Shown here: positions 1 through 6,078 of the stretch, in pieces | Layout of the letters: the number at the start of each line of letters is the position of its first letter | How positions within the stretch are numbered: position 1 is the stretch's first letter | Program-made: the position numbers and the translations under genes | From: JBDSEG01 sp039920165 | GTDB lineage: Bacteria > Pseudomonadota > Gammaproteobacteria > Burkholderiales > Burkholderiaceae_C | Assembly: GCA_039920165.1 (NCBI GenBank) | Contig: JBDSEG010000419.1 | Location: 1-6,678, forward strand | DNA length: 6,678 bases | Reading direction: 5' to 3' | The notes under the pieces: model-generated | What the model was told of the DNA's origin: nothing | Database searches by the model: none | Seen by the model: the letters and a program-made list of their open reading frames with translations, nothing else

Positions 1-21
1 GCACCGCAGTGCGCGGACGGC

Positions 22-27
22 TGTCAA
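22..27 (-). promoter_or_regulatory. Possible -35 element of a leftward promoter cut by the window edge
   Basis: The minus strand reads TTGACA here, a perfect match to the sigma-70 -35 consensus, in a short stretch with no recognisable gene. At the usual 17-bp spacing the -10 hexamer would start at position 4 and run past position 1, so it cannot be seen. If real, it would drive a gene transcribed leftward outside the window. A six-base match can occur by chance, so this is weak. Confidence 0.2.
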
Positions 28-108
28 CTGCCGAGAGCTTGCCTTATGAGCATGATGGGATTCCGTCAGGGCTTGGTTGAACGCGATCACACAGGGCTGC
101 ACAACGCA

Positions 109-145
109 CAACGGCTTGCAGCGCGGAAACGCATGCAAGCCGTTG
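109..145 (-). terminator. Strong hairpin after tRNA-Phe, probable terminator
   Basis: CAACGGCTTGCA at 109-120 is the exact reverse complement of TGCAAGCCGTTG at 134-145, giving a 12-bp perfect stem. Three further pairs (121-123 with 130-132) lie beyond a one-base bulge, leaving a CGGAAA loop on the plus strand. On the minus strand the stem begins 7 nt after the CCA end of tRNA-Phe, where a terminator of the tRNA transcript is expected. The tail after the hairpin on the minus strand is G/T-rich but has no long U run, so it is not a textbook intrinsic terminator; it might instead protect or delimit the precursor 3' end. On the plus strand it is followed by ATTTGTCT. The stem is certain; the function is inferred from position. 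Confidence 0.55.
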
Positions 146-152
146 ATTTGTC

Positions 153-228
153 TGGTGGCCTGGGGCGGAATCGAACCACCGACACGCGGATTTTCAATCC
201 GCTGCTCTACCGACTGAGCTACCAGGCC
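153..228 (-). tRNA. tRNA-Phe (anticodon GAA)
   Basis: Read on the minus strand, a 76-nt cloverleaf starts GGCCTGG (228-222) and ends CCAGGCC (163-157), which pair as a seven-base acceptor stem. A discriminator A (156) and a genome-encoded CCA (155-153) follow. The D arm contains AGCTCAGTCGGTAGAGC. The anticodon stem GCGGA/TCCGC (202-198 with 190-186) encloses the loop TTGAAAA, with anticodon GAA at 195-193 that reads UUC/UUU. The T arm contains the invariant GGTTCGATTCC. It decodes phenylalanine in translation. It lies 54 bp downstream of the response regulator on the same strand and has its own promoter-like sequence, so it could be transcribed alone or by read-through. tRNA 3' ends are common integration sites, but no integrase or duplicated 3' end is visible here. 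Confidence 0.98.
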
Positions 229-239
229 AAGAGCGGCGC

Positions 240-245
240 ATTGTA
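240..245 (-). promoter_or_regulatory. Probable -10 element of the tRNA-Phe promoter
   Basis: The minus strand reads TACAAT (5 of 6 to TATAAT), followed by the G+C-rich stretch GCGCCGC and then the tRNA 5' end at 228. This puts a likely transcription start a few bases before the mature tRNA. A G+C-rich discriminator after the -10 is typical of stable-RNA promoters under stringent control. The -35 region (about 262-268, GTCGGC on the minus strand) matches the consensus poorly, so strength is uncertain. A small perfect hairpin, CCCGC/GCGGG (268-272 with 276-280), lies between the regulator's stop codon and this element, but it has no T run. Confidence 0.45.
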
Positions 246-282
246 GCGAAGACGGCCCCGGCGCCGACCCGCCGCGCGGGCA

Positions 283-978
283 TCAGCCGCCGGTGCTGCG
301 CTTGTTGCGCGTGAGGTCGACGCCGAGCTGTTTGAGCTTGCGGTACAGGTGGGTACGTTCGAGTCCGGTCTTCTCGGCGACGCGGGTCATGCTGCCGTTT
401 TCCTGGGCGAGGTGGAACTCGAAATAGCTGCGCTCGAAGGCGTCGCGCGCTTCGCGCAGCGGGCGGTCGAGCTCGAAGGTCTGGCTGCTCTGGGGCGTGG
501 TCGACAGCATCGGCGACGCGCCGCCGGGTTGCCCGGCCATGGCGGCGCCGTCGCGCAGCGCCATGCCGTCGATCCCGCGTGCGCCGGGGATGATGCTCGC
601 CGCGCGCGGCGGTGCGGGCTTGGCCAGGCCCTGCTCGACCGCGCGCAGCAGCTTTTGCAGCGTGATCGGTTTTTCGAGGAACGCGATGGCGCCGAAGCGC
701 GTGGCCTCGACCGCGGTGTCGATGGTGCCGTGGCCGCTCATCATGATGACGGGCATCGTCAGCAGCGCGCTCGCGCCCCATTCCTTGAGCAGCGTGATGC
801 CGTCGACGTCAGGCATCCAGATGTCGAGCAGGACCAGGTCGGGCCGCATGCGGTCGCGGCAGGCGCGGGCCTGGGCCGCGTTCTCGGCCAGTTCGACGCT
901 GTGGCCCTCGTCGGCGAGGATCTCTGAGAGCAGAGCGCGGATGCCCAGTTCGTCGTCGACAACAAGGATGGTGGCCAT
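283..978 (-). CDS. NtrX-like response regulator, receiver plus Fis-type HTH, no AAA+ domain
   Basis: This 231-residue protein is a two-component DNA-binding regulator, probably phosphorylated by the kinase encoded just upstream. The receiver domain covers about residues 1-120: acidic pair D8/D9, phospho-acceptor D52 in LLDIWMPDVDG, S81 in MMSGHG and K103 in the EKP motif. An Ala/Pro/Gly-rich linker of roughly 50 residues follows. The C-terminus (about 174-222) is a Fis-type helix-turn-helix ending in RTHLYRKLKQLGV, as in NtrC/NtrX regulators. The central sigma-54-interacting AAA+ domain of classical NtrX (about 450 residues) is absent: no Walker A and no GAFTGA motif. It should therefore bind DNA without activating sigma-54 polymerase itself. 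The ATG at 978 is chosen because it gives a canonical receiver N-terminus and lies 7 nt after the kinase stop codon; longer frames extend back into kinase coding sequence. Short REC-Fis regulators of this kind are known next to NtrY-like kinases. The exact regulon cannot be told. Confidence 0.93.
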   Translation of the reverse strand: MATILVVDDELGIRALLSEILADEGHSVELAENAAQARACRDRMRPDLVLLDIWMPDVDGITLLKEWGASALLTMPVIMMSGHGTIDTAVEATRFGAIAFLEKPITLQKLLRAVEQGLAKPAPPRAASIIPGARGIDGMALRDGAAMAGQPGGASPMLSTTPQSSQTFELDRPLREARDAFERSYFEFHLAQENGSMTRVAEKTGLERTHLYRKLKQLGVDLTRNKRSTGG

Positions 979-985
979 GGAAGCT

Positions 986-3292
986 TCAGTGCGCCGGAGC
1001 CTGCGCCAATGCTGCGCTGGTCGCGGCATCGGTGAGGGGGGCGAGTTTGGAAAATGATAACGAAACTTGGGCGCCGCGCGCCGGCGGCGCTGGGGCGGCG
1101 CCATCGTCAGCGCTGGCGGTGCCCGGCCCGGCGAGGTTGGCGATGCGCAGACGCGCGCCGTGCTCGTCGGCAATCTTCTTGACGACCGCCAGCCCGAGCC
1201 CGCTGCCCTTGGACTTGGTCGTCACATAGGGCTCGAAGGCGCGCTTGAGCACCTTGTCGGCGAAGCCTGGGCCGTTGTCGATCACCTGCAGCCGCACCGC
1301 GCGCAACTCGCCCTCGGTGCTGCGGGCCGTCTCGGTGCGCACTCGCACGCGCCCGCCCGGCTGGTCGCCGACGGCATCGAGCGCGTTCTGCACCAGGTTG
1401 TGCACGACCTGGCGCAGCTGCGTCGCGTCGCCGACGATGGCGGGCAGGCCGGGCGCCAGATCGGCGGTCAGCCGGCCGGCTTCCTGTTCCGTGGCGTACA
1501 GGCCGAGCACCTCGTGCACCAGCGCATTCAGGTCGAGCACGTCCAGATGCGCGGCAGGCAGCCGGGCATAGTCGCGAAATTCGTTGACCAGCGTCTTCAT
1601 CGCCTGCACCTGGTTGACGATGGTCGCAACCGAGCGCGCCAGCATCGCCTGATCGGTGCCTTCTAGCTTGGCCGCGAGCTTGTGCTGCAGCCGCTCGGCC
1701 GAGAGCTGGATCGGCGTGAGCGGGTTCTTGATCTCGTGCGCCAGACGCCGAGCCACCTCGCTCCAGGCCTCCGCGCGCTGCGCCGAGACGACTTCGGTGA
1801 TGTCGTCGAAGACGAGCAACCGCGCGCCCTGCGGCATCGACGCGCCGCGCACCAGCAACGTGACGCTGTTCCGATCACGGCCGTCCAGGCCCTGGGTCTG
1901 CAGCTCGAACGAATCCTGCCAATGATCGCGCTCGCCGGCCTCGGGACTGCTCGCGTGCAGCTCGAAGCGCTGCCACACGGCCTTGCCGAAGTCGCCGAAG
2001 CCCGGTACCTCGTCGAGCCGGCGCCCGCGGTAGGCCGAGAGCGGCAGCTTGATGATGCGGGTCGCGCCCGGGTTCACGGTATCGATCCGGCCGTCGCGGT
2101 CGAACACGATCACGCCGGCGGTCAGGTTGTCGAGGATGGTCTGCAGATTCGCCCGTGCGCCCTCGACCTGCACTACGCTGCGCTGGACCAGCGCGCGCGC
2201 TTCCGACAGCTCCTGCGTCATGTCGGCGAATGATCGCGTCAGGCCGCCGAGTTCGTCGCGCGAGGCGAATACCGGTTTCGCACTCAGGTCGCCCTGCGCG
2301 ACCTGCTGCACGCCGTCGGCCAGCAGCAGCAGCGGGCGCACGATCTGGTTCGACAGCGCGACCGCGAGCAGCAGCGCCGCAAACACGGCCAGCACAAGCG
2401 CCAGCGTGAGGGTGCCGATATACATTTTCCGCAGGCCGTCGCGGGCCAGAGCGCGCTGCTGGTATTCGCGGTAGGCGGTCTGCACGGCGAGCGCATTCGC
2501 CGCCAGCGAGGCCGGCAGCGCCCGCGTCACCATCAGGTAGCGGTCCTGCGAGCCGAGCGCAAAGCTGGTGCTCGGGATCTGCGCCAGCGCGCGCACCCGC
2601 GCACTGGTGGCGCTGGCGACGGCGTCCTCGTCCAGACCCTCGAGCTGGCTCGCGACGCGCGCCGTGCGGGCCTGGCGCAGCAGGGTCGCCGGCGGGCGTT
2701 CGGGCATCAGGCTCGCGAGGCTGCTGCCGGTCGCCTGCAGGGCCTGGCCGGCGTTGCCGACAATCGCCACGTCCTGCGCCGACAGCTGCTCGCGCAGCCT
2801 TTCGAGCGCCAGCGGCGGCGCCGCACCGGGCGTATCGGCGAGGCGTTCGGCGGCCTGCCGGGTCTTCGTCGCCAGATCGTCGACCAGTGCGTCGAGTGTT
2901 CCGCGGCCGAGGTTCAGGCCGGCATCGAGTGCGCTCTCGACGCGAACGTCGAACCAGCTCTCGATGCTGCGCGAGACGAACTGGTAGCTCACGGTATAGA
3001 TCAGCACCCCCGGCACGACGCCGACCAGCGCGAAGATTGCCGCCAGCTTGAGCAGCAGCCGGCTGCCGAACTTGCCGCGCCGTACGCGAAGCAATAGGCG
3101 CACGCCGGCGATGCCGATGACCGCGAGCAGCAACGCTGCGGCGGTGACGTTGACCCAGAACAGCCAGACATAGTGGCGCTCGTAGAGCGAGGGCCGGTTG
3201 GTCGCGATCGATAGCAGGAAGATGAGCACCATGCCCACCCCCGTGATCGCCACGCTCGAAATGACCCAGGCCCAGCGCGACGATTTGGTCAT
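986..3292 (-). CDS. NtrY-like membrane sensor histidine kinase
   Basis: A 768-residue inner-membrane kinase that would autophosphorylate and pass phosphate to the adjacent regulator. Hydrophobic helices lie at about 8-30, 43-68, 82-102 and 290-313, with an extracytoplasmic region of about 185 residues between the third and fourth. A HAMP linker (about 312-364) follows, then a PAS domain (about 380-500, with TAGVIVFDRDG and a VNPGA segment). The HisKA H-box is RRLAHEIKNPLTP with phospho-accepting H519. The ATPase domain has the N-box HNLVQNALDAV (N636), G1 IDNGPGF (D672), F-box FEPYVTTK and G2 GSGLGLAVVKKI. This domain order matches the NtrY family, linked in other bacteria to nitrogen, redox or envelope signals; the signal here is unknown. 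The start at 3292 lies 17 nt after the DUF4390 stop and gives a normal membrane N-terminus, although no good ribosome-binding site is seen. The last ~30 residues form an Ala-rich tail. All catalytic motifs are intact. Confidence 0.95.
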   Translation of the reverse strand: MTKSSRWAWVISSVAITGVGMVLIFLLSIATNRPSLYERHYVWLFWVNVTAAALLLAVIGIAGVRLLLRVRRGKFGSRLLLKLAAIFALVGVVPGVLIYTVSYQFVSRSIESWFDVRVESALDAGLNLGRGTLDALVDDLATKTRQAAERLADTPGAAPPLALERLREQLSAQDVAIVGNAGQALQATGSSLASLMPERPPATLLRQARTARVASQLEGLDEDAVASATSARVRALAQIPSTSFALGSQDRYLMVTRALPASLAANALAVQTAYREYQQRALARDGLRKMYIGTLTLALVLAVFAALLLAVALSNQIVRPLLLLADGVQQVAQGDLSAKPVFASRDELGGLTRSFADMTQELSEARALVQRSVVQVEGARANLQTILDNLTAGVIVFDRDGRIDTVNPGATRIIKLPLSAYRGRRLDEVPGFGDFGKAVWQRFELHASSPEAGERDHWQDSFELQTQGLDGRDRNSVTLLVRGASMPQGARLLVFDDITEVVSAQRAEAWSEVARRLAHEIKNPLTPIQLSAERLQHKLAAKLEGTDQAMLARSVATIVNQVQAMKTLVNEFRDYARLPAAHLDVLDLNALVHEVLGLYATEQEAGRLTADLAPGLPAIVGDATQLRQVVHNLVQNALDAVGDQPGGRVRVRTETARSTEGELRAVRLQVIDNGPGFADKVLKRAFEPYVTTKSKGSGLGLAVVKKIADEHGARLRIANLAGPGTASADDGAAPAPPARGAQVSLSFSKLAPLTDAATSAALAQAPAH

Positions 3293-3309
3293 GGTGGGAC
3301 GGTGCGCGA

Positions 3310-3942
3310 TCAATCGAAGCGCTGGGTGCGCGCAACGGCCAGCGTCCAGTCGGGCTGGCCCGAGACGCCGATCTGCAGCGGCCGCGGCAGCAGCGAGGTA
3401 TCGAGGCTGAAGCTGAACTGGACGTAGTGCCGGCTGCCTTCCTCGATCTGCCCCGGCTCGGCGACCTTCCAGTGCGCCTGGCGCGTGATCGAGGCCAGCG
3501 CTTCGGCGCGGGTCGGATGGTTCTGGCTCAAGCCGCCGAAGGTCACGCGGTAGGTCTGTGTCAGCGGCTGGTAGACGATGCGCCATACCCGCACCGTGCT
3601 CGCGACGCGGCGGTCGCGCCAGTACCAGCGGTCGCGAAAGACCTGCGCGTCGGCCACGAAATAGAGCGGCACCGCCTTCGAGAGGGCGTCCTCGACCGCA
3701 CGCGACAGCTCCAGATCGACCGAGTACGTCAGCAGCACCCCTTCTTCGTTGTGGATCACCTCGAACTGGCGCAATTCGGCGTCCGCCGCCAGCGCCGGCG
3801 CCTGCACCAGCAGCGCGAGCGCGAGCCAGGCCGCCACGCGCAGCACGAGGCGCCAGCATGCCGCGGGTCGGCTTCGCACGCGCTCGGAATTCGGGGCTCG
3901 AGGTCTCGAGCGGATATCCGCACGAACACCGGCAAAAGGCAT
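3310..3942 (-). CDS. DUF4390 family exported protein of unknown function
   Basis: A 210-residue protein resembling the DUF4390 family, found in Beta- and Gammaproteobacteria and without an established function. A basic stretch (RLVLR, about 31-35) leads into a hydrophobic helix (about 36-51) and APALAADA, a good signal peptidase I site near residues 52/53. The mature part is thus expected in the periplasm. It is Trp/Tyr/Arg-rich with beta-strand-like patterns (e.g. VYQPLTQTYRVTF, HYVQFSFSLD) and has no lipobox or catalytic motif I can name. The ATG at 3942, 13 nt after the rsmB stop, leaves an unusually long 30-residue stretch before the signal peptide. A GTG at 3879 would give 189 residues and a more normal signal peptide, so the start is uncertain. 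It sits between rsmB and the kinase with short gaps. As an exported product encoded directly before a sensor kinase, it could assist that kinase's signal input (inference). Confidence 0.85.
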   Translation of the reverse strand: MPFAGVRADIRSRPRAPNSERVRSRPAACWRLVLRVAAWLALALLVQAPALAADAELRQFEVIHNEEGVLLTYSVDLELSRAVEDALSKAVPLYFVADAQVFRDRWYWRDRRVASTVRVWRIVYQPLTQTYRVTFGGLSQNHPTRAEALASITRQAHWKVAEPGQIEEGSRHYVQFSFSLDTSLLPRPLQIGVSGQPDWTLAVARTQRFD

Positions 3943-3955
3943 GGCGATCGGAATC

Positions 3956-5287
3956 TCAGGTTCGCTCGATCAGGAAATAAAAGAAACCGTCTGCGGCGAG
4001 GCTGAAGCCGCTCGCCGCGGCCTCCGCGCCATGGTCATTGTCGGGCAGCGGCAGCAGATGCCCCGGTGCGGCCGGTTCGCGTGCCGGAGCGGCGTCGGGT
4101 CGGCGTTGCAAAAACGCGTCGATCACGGCCTGCCCTTCGGCTTTGAACACCGAGCAGGTCGCATAGAGCAGGCGTCCGCCCGGCGCGAGAAGCGGCCACA
4201 GGGCATCGAGCAGGCGCGCCTGGCCGGCGGCCAGCGCGTCGATATCGCCGGCCCGGCGCAGCCAGCGGATATCGGGATGGCGTCGCACCACGCCCGAGCC
4301 GCTGCACGGCGCATCGAGCAGGATCGCGTCGAACGGCTGCCCGTCCCACCAGGCAGCCGGATCGCCGGCATCGCCGGCCACGCAGCGAGCCTGCAGATGC
4401 AGGCGGGTCAGCGTCTCGCGCACCCGCACCAGCCGCGCCGGGTCGCTGTCGAGCGCAAGCAGATCCGAGTCGGCCAGTTCCAACAGGTGCGCGGTCTTGC
4501 CGCCCGGAGCGGCGCAGGCATCGAGCACGCGCGCGCCCGGGCGCAGTCCGGCGCCGACGAGCAGCGGCGCGGCGCGCTGCGCGGCGGCGTCCTGCACCGA
4601 GATATCGCCGTCGGCGAAGCCGGGCAGGCGACCGACCGGGCACGGCGCTTCGAGCATCACGGCCTGCGCGCCGAGGGCCTGCGCCGCGATGCCGTGGCTC
4701 TTCAGGCGCTCGATATAGTCGGCCGAGCTACCGTGACGGGTATTCACCCGCAAGGTCATCGGCGCGCGCAGATCGTCGGCGTGCAGGACCGCCTGCCACT
4801 GCGCCGGCCAGTCCTTGCGCAGTCGTTCGATCCACCACCGCGGATGGTTGTGGCGCGCCACCGGGTCGTCCGCCAGCGAGGCGACGATGGCCTCGCGCTC
4901 GCGCAGAAAACGGCGCAACACGGCATTCACGAAGGCGGCGCTGCGCGGCGCGCGAAGGCGCGCCGCAGCGACCGCCTGGTCGACCACCGTATGTTCGGCA
5001 TACGGCGGCGCCACCTGCGGCCACAGCAGAGCCAGGGCGACCCACAACAGCGCATCGAGCGCTGGCGGCGGCGCCTTCGACGCGAGCAGGTTGCGCGCCG
5101 CGCGCGCCGCGCCGAGCCAGCGCAGCGTGTGAAAGGCCAGCGCCTGCGTGCCGGCACGCGCCTCGGCCGGGCAGCGCGCGAGCGCGGTCGTGAGCGATTC
5201 GCCGGACGCCACCGCCTGGACTGCATCGGCGGCGTGCGTCAGCAGGCGCGCCAGGGGCAGGGCGGGGACGGCGCCGGGTTCGTTCAC
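3956..5287 (-). CDS. rsmB: 16S rRNA (cytosine-967-C5)-methyltransferase RsmB
   Basis: RsmB (also Sun, Fmu) transfers a methyl group from S-adenosylmethionine to C5 of C967 in 16S rRNA during small-subunit assembly, in the cytoplasm. The 443-residue product is close to the E. coli length (429). An N-terminal NusB-like RNA-binding helical domain spans about 10-140, followed by HPRWWIERLRKDWP (148-161) and LRVNTR (179-184). The SAM-binding motif is VLDACAAPGGKTAHLLE (254-270), with acidic D280 in ALDSDP. Motif IV is LLDAPCSGSGVVRRHPD with C328, and motif VI is YATCSVFKAEG with C378. These are the release and nucleophilic cysteines of RNA m5C methyltransferases. The GTG at 5287 is chosen: an ATG at 5377 would overlap the divergent folE start and adds unconserved residues. 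It is the first gene of the minus-strand operon. Confidence 0.95.
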   Translation of the reverse strand: MNEPGAVPALPLARLLTHAADAVQAVASGESLTTALARCPAEARAGTQALAFHTLRWLGAARAARNLLASKAPPPALDALLWVALALLWPQVAPPYAEHTVVDQAVAAARLRAPRSAAFVNAVLRRFLREREAIVASLADDPVARHNHPRWWIERLRKDWPAQWQAVLHADDLRAPMTLRVNTRHGSSADYIERLKSHGIAAQALGAQAVMLEAPCPVGRLPGFADGDISVQDAAAQRAAPLLVGAGLRPGARVLDACAAPGGKTAHLLELADSDLLALDSDPARLVRVRETLTRLHLQARCVAGDAGDPAAWWDGQPFDAILLDAPCSGSGVVRRHPDIRWLRRAGDIDALAAGQARLLDALWPLLAPGGRLLYATCSVFKAEGQAVIDAFLQRRPDAAPAREPAAPGHLLPLPDNDHGAEAAASGFSLAADGFFYFLIERT

Positions 5288-5361
5288 GGCGCGCAGTCTA
5301 CGGCGCTGAGGTACGCTCGCCGCCTCGCAACCCACGATCCTAAGAAGCGGAAAGCCCACCC
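5288..5361. promoter_or_regulatory. Divergent intergenic region between rsmB and folE
   Basis: These 74 bp must carry the promoters, or parts of them, for both the minus-strand rsmB operon and the plus-strand folE-BLUF pair, unless they lie inside the opposite genes. A 4-of-6 match to the -10 consensus, TAGACT on the minus strand (5295-5300), would give a very short rsmB leader; TACGCT on the plus strand (5312-5317) is a weak candidate for folE. Neither has a convincing -35 at standard spacing. A purine-rich stretch AAGAAGCGGAAAG (5342-5354) ends 7 nt before the folE ATG and probably serves as its ribosome-binding site. I see no riboswitch-like fold or operator palindrome here. Confidence 0.4.
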
Positions 5362-6066
5362 ATGCCCGACAGCGCACTAGACGATGCCAGCCGCCCGGCG
5401 TCGGAGCGGATCCGCTACCGGCTGGTCGGCGCCGATTGCCGCTTCCACGCGAACGACAATATCGCCGCCTTCATCCGCGATGGCGAGATCGACGAACTGC
5501 GCGACGAGGTGGCGGCCCGGATGCAAGAGGTGCTGCGTGCTCTCGTGATCGATACCGAGAGCGACCACAACACCGCCGAGACCGCGCAGCGAGTCGCCAA
5601 GATGTTCCTGACCGAGGTCTTTCGCGGCCGCTACGTGCCGATCCCGCCGGTGACGGAATTTCCGAACGTCGAGCGGCTGAACGAGCTCATGATCGTCGGG
5701 CCGATCCGGGTGCGCAGCGCGTGCTCGCACCATCTGTGTCCGATCATGGGCCGGGTCTGGATCGGCATTCTCCCGAACGAGCATTCCAACCTGATCGGGC
5801 TGTCGAAATATTCGCGCATCTGCGACTGGATCATGAGCCGCCCGCAAATCCAGGAAGAAGCCGTCACGATGTTGGCCAACGAGCTGCAGCGGCGCGTGCG
5901 GCCCGACGGCCTGGCGATCGTGATGGAGGCAGACCACTTTTGCATGCAGTGGCGCGGCGTGAAGGACGACGACTCGATGATGACCAACTCGGTCATGCGG
6001 GGCGCCTTCCTCAAAAACTCGAGCCTGCGGCGCGAATTCCTCTCGCTGCTGAGCAAGAAAACCTGA
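5362..6066 (+). CDS. folE: GTP cyclohydrolase I
   Basis: FolE converts GTP to 7,8-dihydroneopterin triphosphate plus formate, the first step of tetrahydrofolate and other pterin synthesis, in the cytoplasm. The 234-residue product has the zinc motif CSHHLC, with C121 and H124 as ligands and H123 equivalent to catalytic H112 of E. coli. The third ligand C194 lies in ADHFCMQWRGVKD, where H192 matches E. coli H179. Also typical are IGLSKYSRI (145-153), RPQIQEE (160-166), and SVMRGAF plus the RREFL end. It is therefore a zinc-dependent type IA enzyme, not the FolE2 type. About 10 residues more than E. coli precede the zinc motif, mostly N-terminal (ERIRYRLVGADCRFHANDNI). The BLUF gene starts 12 nt after its stop codon, suggesting co-transcription. 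Whether it is the only folE of the genome or a paralogue cannot be seen. Confidence 0.95.
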   Translation: MPDSALDDASRPASERIRYRLVGADCRFHANDNIAAFIRDGEIDELRDEVAARMQEVLRALVIDTESDHNTAETAQRVAKMFLTEVFRGRYVPIPPVTEFPNVERLNELMIVGPIRVRSACSHHLCPIMGRVWIGILPNEHSNLIGLSKYSRICDWIMSRPQIQEEAVTMLANELQRRVRPDGLAIVMEADHFCMQWRGVKDDDSMMTNSVMRGAFLKNSSLRREFLSLLSKKT

Positions 6067-6071
6067 GAGGG
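6065..6071 (+). promoter_or_regulatory. Ribosome-binding site of the BLUF gene, overlapping the folE stop
   Basis: GAGAGGG begins within the TGA stop codon of folE and ends 7 nt before the BLUF ATG. It is the clearest Shine-Dalgarno sequence in the window. Its overlap with the stop codon supports translation coupled to folE on one mRNA, and fixes the BLUF start at 6079. Confidence 0.6.
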
Positions 6072-6078
6072 TCACACC

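Noticed and set aside
153..228. tRNA-Phe 3' end as an active attachment site for an integrative element.
   Set aside because: No integrase, no repeated copy of the tRNA 3' end and no mobile genes are visible. The neighbouring sequence on the 3' side ends at the window edge, so it cannot be supported.
46..246. A 66-residue plus-strand frame running through the tRNA region.
   Set aside because: It covers tRNA-Phe in antisense and the hairpin, has no clear ribosome-binding site and no recognisable similarity.
3293..3859. In-frame upstream extension of the kinase gene, giving a 957-residue reading frame.
   Set aside because: The added ~189 residues are low-complexity Arg/Ala/Gly-rich and overlap the DUF4390 gene in another frame. 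The membrane N-terminus at 3292 is typical of the family, so the extension is a G+C-rich shadow frame.
5288..5377. ATG at 5377 as the rsmB start.
   Set aside because: It would overlap the folE start and its ribosome-binding region, and add 30 residues absent from typical RsmB. GTG at 5287 fits the family length.
3749..5380. A 543-residue open frame on the plus strand opposite rsmB.
   Set aside because: It is Arg/Gln/Ala-rich without recognisable domains and lies antisense to a well-conserved rsmB. Such frames are common in G+C-rich DNA with strong third-position bias.
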